Of a stretch of 64,000 bases of DNA, positions 25,920-34,188 are shown piece after piece. A program made the position numbers and the translations under genes. The notes beneath the pieces were generated by a model that saw nothing but the letters and a program-made list of their open reading frames with translations, was not told where the DNA came from and searched no databases. Each line of letters starts with the position of its first letter. Position 1 is the stretch's first letter. The stretch lies in NCBI GenBank assembly GCA_041650255.1, contig JBAZLL010000006.1:1-64000 (forward strand). Direction: 5' to 3'. The DNA comes from 1-14-0-10-45-29 sp041650255. GTDB lineage: Archaea; Micrarchaeota; Micrarchaeia; Anstonellales; Anstonellaceae.

Positions 25920-27389
25920 ATGCAAAAGCAAACGATTCAAAGTTCAAACGTGCCGGTTAAGCAACCAGGCAAAATAAGGACATTTTTCAACAAAGCACTT
26001 GTTTCCACAGTGCTTGTCGGTACAATTGCCGCATCAGTGATTCTCTTTAACAGAACCGCAAATGCCCAAAGCACTGCGCCGATAAACGGCGGTTTTAGTG
26101 CAACCGAGTCATTTTATGATGAGCCAGCCAACTGTTCATGCAAGGATATAATCATGCAATTTGACCGAAACAAATATGTGCCTCCAATGCTCCCGATTGA
26201 AATTGACCCGACTTACGTACAGCAGAAAACATACACCAAAACCTCGCTTATGGATTTCGCAACTTTGCTTGCAAACGAGAAGAAATACGGCGATTATGGC
26301 AGTATCCTCTCCAAGCTCACTTCCGATGCAAAAAAGGATTTTCTCATTAAGGTAATTTCCGACCCTCCGGCAAACAAAGCAATTTTGTCCTCGCTCAAAA
26401 ACGGGGTTGTATCAGGCTTTTCAACAACTCACACAGACAATGTATTCAAATTGGCAGCAACATCTCAAGAGTCAAAGGCCGGCTATTCATTTTTTGGCGC
26501 ATTGGACTTGCCCGCATCAATTTCAGACCTCAGCAAGCAAATATCAAAAAAGCTGAAAATAACCGACAAAAAAGAGCTTGCAAAAATAAGATGCCTGCAG
26601 AAACAGCTTTACGTTTCCATCAACTCTTCTAAAGGCAAATATCTTTTGGAAAAAGCGGAAAAAGACGATGGCGAATACGAAGTTCGAATATACAAAAAAC
26701 TTTCGGTGGATATGTCATTCCCCGGCGTTTTTGTGAAATACATCCCATTGCCAATCACGCGAAATGTTCTTTATGCAAGTGCGGACAGCTCAAAACCAGA
26801 CACAACCATTCGCACTGCAGAAGAAAAATCAACTCTGTTGCAGCAGCGCTCTACCCTCCTTTCATTCGGGCTCACCTCTTCGGTCAGTGTCCCATGGAGC
26901 ACTTACGGTGTGGAGGCAGGAGTAATTCTCACTCCTGCAGAGTATCTACAAATTCAGCCCGGAGTCAGGATTGCAATCTATGACAAAAGCAAGAAATTCA
27001 TAAACCTCGAATATCTCGGCTATACATTTTTCGATGGAAAAAGCGTTCTTGACTTGAGCGTAATGGGCGGCACTCCCACGATGAGGCTGGGCTTTGAGGG
27101 CAGGGACCTGACTGGCGACGCCCACCCGTTCTTCGGCGGGGCATTTTCCCCGGCGGAACTTCTGCCCGAGAGCGTAAATCGCTATTTCAACATGGCGATT
27201 TATGGTTTTGCCGATTTGAAAAAAATGAGCCCAGATGTCGGATACCAGCTCGGTGTGAAGGCAAGCCTGAATATGTTCGGGTTTGAGCTTAGTGCCGATG
27301 GCTCGTACAATCGCGGAATTGTAAATTATAACCCGCCATACAAGCTCTACATGGCACTGACATACGCCGTGCCAGGCTACAAGAAGTAA
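25920..27389 (+). CDS. Secreted protein with a beta-strand-rich C-terminal half
   Basis: 489 residues. A long signal peptide (hydrophobic core LVSTVLVGTIAASVILF, likely cleavage after ANA, about residue 50) is followed by a helical Cys-containing domain to residue ~300. From ~310 onward there are alternating amphipathic strands separated by short turns (LLSFGLTSSVSVPW, YLQIQPGVRIAIYD, NLEYLGYTFFDG, QLGVKASLNMFGFELSADGS, KLYMALTYAVPG). The end resembles bacterial beta-barrel proteins, which is unexpected in an archaeon; a beta-propeller or stacked sheet is an alternative. Family not recognised. Confidence 0.75.
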   Translation: MQKQTIQSSNVPVKQPGKIRTFFNKALVSTVLVGTIAASVILFNRTANAQSTAPINGGFSATESFYDEPANCSCKDIIMQFDRNKYVPPMLPIEIDPTYVQQKTYTKTSLMDFATLLANEKKYGDYGSILSKLTSDAKKDFLIKVISDPPANKAILSSLKNGVVSGFSTTHTDNVFKLAATSQESKAGYSFFGALDLPASISDLSKQISKKLKITDKKELAKIRCLQKQLYVSINSSKGKYLLEKAEKDDGEYEVRIYKKLSVDMSFPGVFVKYIPLPITRNVLYASADSSKPDTTIRTAEEKSTLLQQRSTLLSFGLTSSVSVPWSTYGVEAGVILTPAEYLQIQPGVRIAIYDKSKKFINLEYLGYTFFDGKSVLDLSVMGGTPTMRLGFEGRDLTGDAHPFFGGAFSPAELLPESVNRYFNMAIYGFADLKKMSPDVGYQLGVKASLNMFGFELSADGSYNRGIVNYNPPYKLYMALTYAVPGYKK

Positions 27390-27402
27390 AACGATAATTT
27401 TT

Positions 27403-27424
27403 TCCGCAAACTTTTTTTTGCGGA
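27403..27424 (+). terminator. Hairpin terminator-like element after the 25920 gene
   Basis: TCCGCAAA and TTTGCGGA pair perfectly over a T-rich loop, 14 nt after the stop codon. The T-run on the plus strand fits archaeal termination. Confidence 0.5.
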
Positions 27425-27567
27425 TTAAATTCCTTTTTTAAATATTTTTAATTTTTTCAAATTTTTAAAAGCCTACATTTTCCTCGTTTTTCAAAGTGCC
27501 GTTTTTCACGCAAATTCTGCATAATCTATTTAAGCCCGCGCAATGTTTATCTCTAAGGTAGATTTTG

Positions 27568-27882
27568 ATGAAAAAACTTGTATACAAATTGCACAAATCA
27601 GGAGATGAAACCGTGCTTGCGCTTGCCGATTCTTCTGTTCTGGGAAAAAAATATAGCGGGAACGGACGGGTTTTGGACTTAATCACTTTCCGCCAATTTT
27701 ACGATGGAGAGGCAATTGATGAAAAAGCCGCTGGAAAACTGCTTTGCAATTGCACCAGCGCGAACCTTGTAGGCGCAACTTCAGTTGCTTTGGCAATAAA
27801 GCACAAGCTTGCAAAAGAGGAGCATATTGTGGATATCGGTGGTATTGCGCACATTCAATTGTTCAAAATTGAGGAAAAATAA
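27568..27882 (+). CDS. DUF424 family protein
   Basis: 104 residues from ATG 27568. Matches the archaeal DUF424 pattern: YKLHKSGDETVLALAD at the start, LDLITFRQFYDGE, CTSANLVGATSVALAIKH and a C-terminal IGGIAHIQLFKIEE. Function unknown; family members are near-universal in euryarchaea and often neighbour translation genes. Followed by a PRC-barrel gene 67 bp downstream. Confidence 0.85.
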   Translation: MKKLVYKLHKSGDETVLALADSSVLGKKYSGNGRVLDLITFRQFYDGEAIDEKAAGKLLCNCTSANLVGATSVALAIKHKLAKEEHIVDIGGIAHIQLFKIEEK

Positions 27883-27949
27883 CAATAGGTATTTAAAATA
27901 AAAAGTTGTAGTTTTAGCAGGAGTATAATTTTACGCAGGGTGATATCAT

Positions 27950-28204
27950 ATGGCAAAAATTGTTATTGCCAAGCAACTGGCAGGCAAAAAACTAATTACG
28001 AATGATGGAGAGGAACTGGGCAAACTGATAGACTTGACCGTAAACGAGACAAGTGGAAAAATTCAGCATTTGCTTGTAGAGCCAAACCTTGACAACCAGA
28101 CTGCACGGGAGTTAAACAAGGAGGACGGACTCTTGGTAGTTGCATACGAGTCGGTGTTGGCGGCGTCCGACCACATCATCGTGGACAAGAAAAACCTCAA
28201 ATAA
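27950..28204 (+). CDS. PRC-barrel domain protein
   Basis: 84 residues, almost exactly one PRC-barrel: KQLAGKKLITNDGEELGKL, IDLTVNETSGKIQHLLVEP and YESVLAASDHIIVD. Small archaeal PRC-barrel proteins are proposed to bind RNA or partner proteins, and some take part in CdvA-type division systems. Ribosome binding site GGTGATATC directly upstream. Confidence 0.9.
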   Translation: MAKIVIAKQLAGKKLITNDGEELGKLIDLTVNETSGKIQHLLVEPNLDNQTARELNKEDGLLVVAYESVLAASDHIIVDKKNLK

Positions 28205-28244
28205 TTTTTTTATATTTTAATTATCATCTTTTTCTGTGTTCTTT

Positions 28245-29054
28245 ATGGACTTTCTCCAAATTCTTTTGCTTGGAATAGTGCAGGGCATCAGCGAGTGGCT
28301 TCCAATCTCTTCAAAGACTTTGGATACATTTTTGTTTCTTTCAATGGGAGGGCAACCTTCCCAGTCCGTTGCAGTGCTTTTGTATCTACATCTTGGCACC
28401 CTTGTCGCCGCAACAATTTATTTTCGGCACAAACTCTGGGAAATGGCAAAAGAGCTTTTGTCCGTGCGGGCGATTGATGACCTAAAAAAAGACAAATTCA
28501 CATTCTATCTGTTTGCGCTTGCAGGCACCGGAGTCGTCGGATTGCCGCTTTATCTTTTGCAAAAATATTTTCTTAGCGACATAAGTGCAAGCATGCTCTT
28601 TGTCGTGATGGGTGTCGGTTTGCTTGTAACTTCTGCATTGCTTTTTGTGCAAAAAGGCAAGGTACACGAGAAGAAAGCCACCGAGGCCGGATGGTTTGAC
28701 GGGCTTGTTTGCGGGGCTTTCCAAGGCCTTTCCGCGCTTCCGGGAATTTCGCGCTCGGGCACCAGCACCACTGGGCTCATATTGCGAAAATTTGAGCCCG
28801 ACGCGGCTTTTGAGCTAAGTTTTATTTTGAGCATTCCAAGCGTGATAGGCGCCGAGCTTGTTCTTTATCTTCTGAATTCTTCTGTTGCAATTTTTGATCC
28901 GATAGCCGGGCTCATGCTCGCCGCTACAAGTTTTGTTTTTGGCTATCTCACAATAGGTATGCTTATCGGCTTTGCAAAGAAAGTGAATTTGGCAATGCTT
29001 GCGCTTGCTTTTGCACTGGTAATGATAGTTGCCGGTCTTATCGGATTAAGCTAA
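28245..29054 (+). CDS. uppP: Undecaprenyl/polyprenyl-diphosphate phosphatase
   Basis: 269 residues from ATG 28245. BacA/UppP motifs: the Glu-rich GIVQGISEWLPISSKT near the N-terminus and the catalytic LSALPGISRSGTSTTG. Around eight hydrophobic segments. In archaea it would recycle dolichyl or polyprenyl diphosphate left after lipid-linked sugar transfer, consistent with surface glycosylation. A TTTTTTATATT box lies upstream. Confidence 0.94.
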   Translation: MDFLQILLLGIVQGISEWLPISSKTLDTFLFLSMGGQPSQSVAVLLYLHLGTLVAATIYFRHKLWEMAKELLSVRAIDDLKKDKFTFYLFALAGTGVVGLPLYLLQKYFLSDISASMLFVVMGVGLLVTSALLFVQKGKVHEKKATEAGWFDGLVCGAFQGLSALPGISRSGTSTTGLILRKFEPDAAFELSFILSIPSVIGAELVLYLLNSSVAIFDPIAGLMLAATSFVFGYLTIGMLIGFAKKVNLAMLALAFALVMIVAGLIGLS

Positions 29055-29310
29055 ACTATCAATCTTTCAAACAAGTCTCAATCTCATTTTAGGCGTAATC
29101 AAATATGGCTGCAATCAGAACTCAAGGTTATCCACATTCCCCTTCGGAGGGTTCGGAAATACCTCGTTGTCATCATCTGCAGAATTTATTGTCAAGCCCC
29201 GCCGGATTAATGATCCAAAAGCTGCTAGCGATACTGCCGCCTCTTCGGCGGGCTTTATAAATAAGTTTAGCAAATGCATGGTTTTAACCCTTGCCCCTCC
29301 AAAATTATTT
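29055..29310. other. Intergenic region with a bulged hairpin and TATA boxes
   Basis: Contains an inverted repeat (29194-29255): AAGCCC-C-GCCG pairs with CGGCGGGCTT with one bulged base. TTTATAAA (29254-29261) and TTTTAA (29282-29287) follow; the latter is ~25 nt before the next gene's ATG. Short ORFs on both strands cross this stretch, none with convincing start signals. Could be an unrecognised small RNA. Confidence 0.4.
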
Positions 29311-30288
29311 ATGCAAATAATAGTTGCTGGCGCCTCGGGCAGGCTCGGGCAAAACTTTCTTAAATACTGTGCCAAAGAGCGTCTGAGTGTCGTTGCGCTT
29401 GTGCGCAAAAATTCATACACTGGCAATATTTCCGCCAAAATCCCGATTCGTAGCGTGGATTACTCTCAAGCGGGCTTTGGCGAGCTTAAACAAGCCCTTG
29501 CGGACGCAACCCACATAGTAAATCTCACAGGGAGCACAGATAGCTCTCTTTCTCTAAATCAGCTTAGGCAGGCAAACGTTCAGGCAACAAAAATGCTTCT
29601 TGATGCCGCACCATCCAAACTTGAGAAATTTGTTCATTTAAGCTCAATTTCAGTATATGGAAAAAAGTTTTCCGGCGTGCAGGACGAATCCTCCCCCCGC
29701 CGGGCTTATGGAAACTACGGAATTTCAAAGCTTGAGGGCGAACAACTCGTGCTTTCATACGCAAATCGGCTCAATGTGATAATACTTCAGCCCGGCATGA
29801 TTTATGGTCCCGGATTCAAGGAAGGATTTTATCCAGTTCTTAAAAATCTCTCAAGCAACAAAATGGCAATAGTCGGAAGCGGGGAAAACCATATCCCACT
29901 TGTGCATATTGATGATGTGTCAAAAGCAATTGCATGCGCGTGCGCCTCGCAAAAATCTGTTTGCGGCTCCTGTTATTTAATCGTCACCGAGCCACAGCTT
30001 ACTCAAAATCAACTAATGGAAATCGCGTCCGCCGCACTCAAAGTGCCTGCCCCGTCCAAGCATATCAATTATTCATTTTTGCGGCTTGCAGCCTGTGCAA
30101 AAATGTTATACAATTCCCTTATGGGGAAAAAATCATCTTTGACAATTGAGATGATAGACCAGCTCTATTACGAGCGATGTTTTTCATCCAAAAAAGCAAC
30201 GAGCGCACTTGGCTGGAAGCCCTCCGTTTCATTTAAAATGGGAATAGAAGAAGTAGTAAATCAGTTTCAAAAAGAGCAAAAAGGGTAA
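29311..30288 (+). CDS. NAD-dependent epimerase/dehydratase (extended SDR)
   Basis: 325 residues from ATG 29311; the open frame upstream to 29167 is not needed, since the Rossmann start IIVAGASGRLGQNF follows directly. The SDR catalytic pattern is HLSSISVYG (Ser) and YGISKLEGE (Tyr-x-x-x-Lys). C-terminal part resembles nucleoside-diphosphate-sugar epimerases and mitochondrial complex I NDUFA9-like proteins. Followed by the GGGP synthase gene after 5 nt. Confidence 0.85.
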   Translation: MQIIVAGASGRLGQNFLKYCAKERLSVVALVRKNSYTGNISAKIPIRSVDYSQAGFGELKQALADATHIVNLTGSTDSSLSLNQLRQANVQATKMLLDAAPSKLEKFVHLSSISVYGKKFSGVQDESSPRRAYGNYGISKLEGEQLVLSYANRLNVIILQPGMIYGPGFKEGFYPVLKNLSSNKMAIVGSGENHIPLVHIDDVSKAIACACASQKSVCGSCYLIVTEPQLTQNQLMEIASAALKVPAPSKHINYSFLRLAACAKMLYNSLMGKKSSLTIEMIDQLYYERCFSSKKATSALGWKPSVSFKMGIEEVVNQFQKEQKG

Positions 30289-30293
30289 TTTGT

Positions 30294-31079
30294 ATGAATG
30301 GAAAAGTTGAAAATTATCTCATAGAATCTCTTGATAAAAAGGGCGCGCTCTTGGCGGCACTTATTGATCCGCTGGATTATCCAAGCGTTGATTTGGCTAT
30401 AAAAGCCGGAGTAAATGCGGCAAATTCCGGTGCAGATTATGTGCTGGTCGGCGGCTCTGTCGGCGTTGGCGGCGAGCTTTTGGACACGGTTGTAAAGGAA
30501 ATAAAAAGCTCCATATCCGTTCCGCTTGTGCTCTTTCCCGGAAATGTCACGACCGTTTCAAAATACGCGGACGCGCTTTATTTCATGAGCATGCTAAACT
30601 CGCGCAACCCGTACTGGATTAGCGGGGCGCAGACTTTGGCGGCTCCAAGTGTAAAACAATTTGATTTAGAAGCGCTTTCTTTGGGCTATATAGTAGTTGA
30701 GCCCGGCGGAACAGTTGGCTGGGTGGGGGATGCGAATCTAATCCCGCGTGCAAAGCCTTCTTTGGCGGCGGCAATGGCAATGGCGGCGCAGTATATGGGC
30801 AAACATTTTGTTCTAACAGATTCAGGCTCAAACCCGGCAAACGGCCCGCTTCCTCCCGAGATGGCCAAGGCGGTTTCATCCTGTATCTCAATCCCTTACA
30901 TTATCGGCGGCGGGGTGCGCACACCTGCACAGGCAAAAGCTCTTGTAAAAGCCGGGGCAGACATTTTGCAGGTTGGTACTGCTTTGGAAAAAGAGTCCGA
31001 TGTGAAAAAGGCGGTTTCCTCTTTGGCGGATGCAATACATTCTGCAGGTGCAGGAAGAAAGAAGAAATTTAATATCTGA
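30294..31079 (+). CDS. Geranylgeranylglyceryl phosphate synthase
   Basis: 261 residues. The TIM-barrel prenyltransferase signatures are ALIDPLDYP, ADYVLVGGSVGVGG, LVLFPGNVTTVS, ADALYFMSMLNSRNPYW, IVVEPGGTVGWVGDAN, TDSGSNPANGP and PYIIGGGVRTPAQAKAL. Forms the first ether bond of archaeal lipids from glycerol-1-phosphate and GGPP. Strong evidence that the genome is archaeal; belongs to the group with the long SxxNPxxG pattern. Confidence 0.95.
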   Translation: MNGKVENYLIESLDKKGALLAALIDPLDYPSVDLAIKAGVNAANSGADYVLVGGSVGVGGELLDTVVKEIKSSISVPLVLFPGNVTTVSKYADALYFMSMLNSRNPYWISGAQTLAAPSVKQFDLEALSLGYIVVEPGGTVGWVGDANLIPRAKPSLAAAMAMAAQYMGKHFVLTDSGSNPANGPLPPEMAKAVSSCISIPYIIGGGVRTPAQAKALVKAGADILQVGTALEKESDVKKAVSSLADAIHSAGAGRKKKFNI

Positions 31080-31098
31080 TTTTATTTTGGTTCTATTG

Positions 31099-31794
31099 TT
31101 AAAAATCAGAAATCTTTTTTTGTCCCAATCTCTTTAGCGTTGCCCATTTGTGCCTCAAATAAGGTTGCAACTCTTTGTCGTTCAAACGCTTTTTTAGAAA
31201 TTCAATAGTGTTTGGGTCCGACGTATATCCGGAGCCAAAATTCTCTCCCATCTCTTTTTTTATTTTTTCAATTTGTGCATCTCTTTGCACTTTCGCAATA
31301 ACGGATGCGGCGGCAACTATCGGGTGGTTTACATCTGCCTTATTTTCCGAAACTATTTTGAGTTTTTTTCCTTTGAGATATTTTCGTATTCTTTTTGCAA
31401 AGTTTGCAGGCACATTATCCGGTGAGTCAACAAACAATGTTTGCGCATCTGTATCCTTTACAAGCTTTGAAATGAAAATTGCCTCAATTTCGTTTAATGA
31501 ATATTTGTCCATAAGCTCGGTAATTTCTTTTGCGCTGATGTGAGTCGTGCTTACTTTGCAAATTTGCATTATTTGCACATACAGATCTTCCCTTCTTTTC
31601 GGGCTTAATTGCTTTGAGTCTTTTACTCCCATCTCCTTTAGTTTGTATTCCTCAAGCTGACTAATTGATGCAACCGCAATCACCATAGGTCCGATGATGC
31701 AACCTCTGCCCGCCTCGTCAATTCCGCAAATCATTGCTTTTGCTTGTGTTTTCAGATTTAAAAGCCCCTCTTCTATTTTTTTGTTTGTACTCAT
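31099..31794 (-). CDS. rnhB: Ribonuclease HII
   Basis: 231 residues. Catalytic DEAGRG (Asp26, Glu27) at the N-terminus, KDSKQLSPKRRE, FVDSPD (third acidic residue) and a C-terminal SGYTSDPNT...Y..HKWATLK tail. Cleaves RNA in RNA-DNA hybrids and single ribonucleotides. Divergent from the VirB2-like gene; both use the same AT-rich promoter element. Confidence 0.96.
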   Translation of the reverse strand: MSTNKKIEEGLLNLKTQAKAMICGIDEAGRGCIIGPMVIAVASISQLEEYKLKEMGVKDSKQLSPKRREDLYVQIMQICKVSTTHISAKEITELMDKYSLNEIEAIFISKLVKDTDAQTLFVDSPDNVPANFAKRIRKYLKGKKLKIVSENKADVNHPIVAAASVIAKVQRDAQIEKIKKEMGENFGSGYTSDPNTIEFLKKRLNDKELQPYLRHKWATLKRLGQKKISDF

Positions 31795-31816
31795 CCGCGC
31801 CGCATTCTGACAAAGG

Positions 31817-31827
31817 TTTTTAAATAA
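31817..31827. promoter_or_regulatory. Shared near-symmetric TATA element between rnhB and the pilin gene
   Basis: TTTTTAAATAA reads as a box A on both strands. It is about 25 nt from the rnhB ATG on one side and gives the pilin-like gene a leader of about 30 nt, with a GGGGTG ribosome binding site, on the other. Confidence 0.5.
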
Positions 31828-31876
31828 TGGTTGAACTACAAATAACGTTTAACAGTAATACATAGGGGTGTCCACA

Positions 31877-32266
31877 ATGAACGGTATACAAAAAGCAAAA
31901 TTGGCTATTTATTCTGCGGCAAGCGCAACAATGATGTTCGGTGCAGTAAGCGCTCAGAACACCGTAACTGGTATCGGTCGTGTTGGATGTGCCGCAGGCT
32001 GTTTCTGTGGTCAATTAATGACAATTCTTCCAGTCATCTCAATGCTTATGGTAATCGGCGCAGGAGTAGTTTATGCCGGTGGTCAGATGATGGGCGCAGA
32101 AACACGCGCACGTGCAAACACCTGGGCAACCGCAATGATTGTCGGTGCAGTGATTGGAATAATTATAGTGGTCGTATCTCCGGCAATACTCAACACAATG
32201 TACGGCAACGCCACTCAAATCAATTCCAGCTTGTGCGATGTTAGTTTGTGTGATGCCTGCGCTTAG
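31877..32266 (+). CDS. VirB2/TrbC-like pilin protein
   Basis: 129 residues from ATG 31877 with GGGGTG upstream. N-terminal signal-like helix ending AVSAQN, a Cys-rich loop (VGCAAGCFCG) and two hydrophobic helices joined by a short basic loop: LPVISMLMVIGAGVVYAGG, then GAETRARANTWATA, then MIVGAVIGIIIVVVSPAIL. This helix-RAR loop-helix layout is that of VirB2/TrbC pilins of type IV secretion systems, which assemble a hollow filament. Ends with three more Cys (CDVSLCDAC). Not next to the VirB4-like operon at 41 kb but plausibly its filament subunit. Confidence 0.75.
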   Translation: MNGIQKAKLAIYSAASATMMFGAVSAQNTVTGIGRVGCAAGCFCGQLMTILPVISMLMVIGAGVVYAGGQMMGAETRARANTWATAMIVGAVIGIIIVVVSPAILNTMYGNATQINSSLCDVSLCDACA

Positions 32267-32373
32267 TGAATAGTGATTCGGTTGAACACTAGAAAATTAT
32301 TTTTTTCTTTTTCTTCTCCTATTTTTTTTTAAAATCAATCTCATTTTTAAATCTGCTCTCATTACACAAAAAC

Positions 32374-33126
32374 ATGGCTGTAACATTTCATATTGTAAAA
32401 AATATACCTCTGAAAAAACCGATTCTGATTGAGGGATTTCCGGGCATGGGGCTTGTAGGCACAATCTCCGCATCCTATCTTGTAGACAAGCTGAATATGG
32501 ATTTTATCGGCTATATCACATCTGATCGATTTCCTCCATTGGCGGCGATACACAAGCATCAGCCAATGTATCCCGCGCGCCTTTACGCTTCAAAAAAACA
32601 CAATCTAATCGTTCTTTTATCCGAATTCATAGTCCCGATTCGGGCGGTGTACGAGCTTTCAGATGCGATTTATGATTTTGCGAAAAAGAAAAAAGTGTCG
32701 CAAATAATTTCCCTTGGCGCCATAGTGCAAAAAGGGGACGACCGAAAAATATTTGCAGTTGCATCAATTCCTTCATTGCAGAAAAAATTTGATGACGACC
32801 CCCGCATTCAACTTGTTGGCGAAGGCGTAACAACCGGAGTAACTGGTGTTTTGCTTGCAAGAGGGGCATTAGACAAATTCCCAGTAGTTTCTTTTCTTGC
32901 GCAGGCAAATGCAGACTATATGGACCCAATGGCATCCGTAACGGTCCTTGAGACTCTCAAAGATTATGTTGGCATAAGAGTGGACACCTCCTCTCTCAAG
33001 GATGAGGCTCATGATGTTGAGGCAAAAATGAAAGACATGCTTTCAAAGGCAAAACAGACTCAGGATCATTATCACAAGACAACCCGCGATGGGATGTCTG
33101 ATGACTTTGGCGCCATGTATGGCTAA
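32374..33126 (+). CDS. PAC2 family protein (proteasome assembly chaperone-like)
   Basis: 250 residues. Family motifs: PILIEGFPGMGLVGTISASYLV, FPPLAAIHKHQP, LIVLLSEF and GVTTGVTGVLLARG. Archaeal PAC2 proteins resemble the eukaryotic proteasome assembly chaperone PAC2. A second paralogue lies at 37741. TTTTAAAT box 28 nt before the ATG. Its stop codon abuts a polypurine/polypyrimidine hairpin element. Confidence 0.93.
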   Translation: MAVTFHIVKNIPLKKPILIEGFPGMGLVGTISASYLVDKLNMDFIGYITSDRFPPLAAIHKHQPMYPARLYASKKHNLIVLLSEFIVPIRAVYELSDAIYDFAKKKKVSQIISLGAIVQKGDDRKIFAVASIPSLQKKFDDDPRIQLVGEGVTTGVTGVLLARGALDKFPVVSFLAQANADYMDPMASVTVLETLKDYVGIRVDTSSLKDEAHDVEAKMKDMLSKAKQTQDHYHKTTRDGMSDDFGAMYG

Positions 33127-33194
33127 AGGCCTTTTCTTTTTCTTTCTGCGGAAAGAAAAAGAAAAGCCCTGGGAAAAGAAAAAGAAAAAAACCT
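33124..33194 (+). repeat. Polypurine/polypyrimidine hairpin element, copy after PAC2
   Basis: Starts AAAGGCC right at the PAC2 stop. A 16-bp perfect stem (CTTTTCTTTTTCTTTC and its complement) closes over TGCG, followed by CCCTGGGAAAAGAAAAAG. Matches the element in the tRNA-His intron and that after tRNA-Leu. Confidence 0.65.
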
Positions 33195-33349
33195 TGGAAA
33201 AAAGAAAGAGAAAGAAAGCCGATATTTTATTCAAAGAGAAAAATTCCAAGAAAGAACTACTTGCGCTGTTATTTCTAAGTCTTTGGTTCAGAATTCTGCG
33301 ATTTCTTTTTTTACAAAAGGAGTGGGCGAATCCAAGAGCTTCAGATTAG

Positions 33350-33413
33350 TAGTTTCTTTTCTTTTTCCAGGGTTTTTCTTTTCTTTGCAGCGGCAAAGAA
33401 AAGAAAAAGCCTT
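33350..33413 (-). repeat. Polypurine/polypyrimidine hairpin element, copy after tRNA-Leu
   Basis: On the minus strand it begins AAGGC directly after the tRNA-Leu discriminator base, has a 16-bp perfect stem around a 4-nt loop and then the CCCTGG segment and a purine run. Its T-runs may terminate the tRNA transcript. The stretch from 33195 to 33349 between the two copies holds no convincing gene. Confidence 0.65.
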
Positions 33414-33531
33414 TGCGGGAGGAGGGATTTGAACCCACGAACTCCTAAGAGAGCGGATGTCTTAGAGCGCATTTGCACTAAAACCATTTCTCTTAAGTCC
33501 GCCGCATTTGACCGGTCTTTGCTACTCCCGC
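33414..33531 (-). tRNA. tRNA-Leu (TAA) with a 33-nt intron
   Basis: Minus strand. Acceptor GCGGGAG/CTCCCGC with discriminator A; anticodon stem GCGGA/TCCGC, loop C-T-TAA-G-A; a long class II variable arm (CTC-TTAG-GAG); T arm GTGGG-TTCAAAT-CCCTC, with one T-T mismatch. Intron 33459-33491 at 37/38. CCA not encoded. Confidence 0.9.
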
Positions 33532-33553
33532 GAAACTATTTGCCCGTTATGTC

Positions 33554-34177
33554 TTAAAAAGCATTTATCTTCGTGTGCCTTGCTTTTTTGCGCTCTCTTT
33601 TATCCAGTTGCTTTTCGCCCTTTCTTGCAAACACCAAATAAGCCGTATGTGTAATGCCCATGCTTGCCGGTCTTACTCCCGCCGCCCTCACAAGCATCTG
33701 CCTCACGTTTGCCTCCATGCAAAAATTATCCGCAAACCCGTTTTTCTCAAGCTCCTGAACAAACGCGCTCATCTGCTCGGCATGAGGCAAATAACCGACA
33801 ATCACTCCTCCGGTTTTGAGCGAGCCAATCGCATTTGCAATCGCCAGATGCGAGTTTGCAAAATCAAGCACTACAACATCTGCATCTTTTTCCTCAAATC
33901 CGTTTGCAATTACATCTCGCAATTTTATCTGAACATTTTCAAGCCCTACACGCCTGATATTTGATTGCGCCAAATCCAAAAACTCCTGGCGAACCTCGTA
34001 GCTCACGACTTTTTTTGCAATCCTGCCGATTTGCACATCCAGCCATCCGGAGCCCGCTCCGGCGTTTAGCACAACACTTTCGCGGTTTATGCCCGCAAAA
34101 GCAATTATCATTCCCGCATCCTTTGGCAATATCACCTGCGGTCCCCGTTTTAATTTGTCCAAATAATTTACAAACAT
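33554..34177 (-). CDS. trmI: tRNA (adenine-N1)-methyltransferase TrmI-like
   Basis: 207 residues from ATG 34177 (GGTGAATTT upstream; the open frame extends further but overlaps the neighbouring gene). Starts with a short region KRGPQVILPKDAGMIIAFAG typical of TrmI, then the SAM-binding motif VVLNAGAGSGWLDVQIGR, YEVRQEFLDLAQ and DVVVLDFAN. Methylates A57/A58 of tRNA in archaea. Last gene of an SppA operon and immediately upstream of tRNA-Leu on the same strand. Confidence 0.9.
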   Translation of the reverse strand: MFVNYLDKLKRGPQVILPKDAGMIIAFAGINRESVVLNAGAGSGWLDVQIGRIAKKVVSYEVRQEFLDLAQSNIRRVGLENVQIKLRDVIANGFEEKDADVVVLDFANSHLAIANAIGSLKTGGVIVGYLPHAEQMSAFVQELEKNGFADNFCMEANVRQMLVRAAGVRPASMGITHTAYLVFARKGEKQLDKRERKKARHTKINAF

Positions 34178-34188
34178 AAATTCACCAC

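Noticed and set aside
29115..29279. 54-codon minus-strand ORF and a 50-codon plus-strand ORF in the same stretch
   Set aside because: Neither has a clear promoter or ribosome binding site, and they exclude each other; the minus-strand frame runs through a TATA box.
33089..33349. Lys-rich ORF downstream of PAC2
   Set aside because: It is translation of the polypurine hairpin element and has no start signals.
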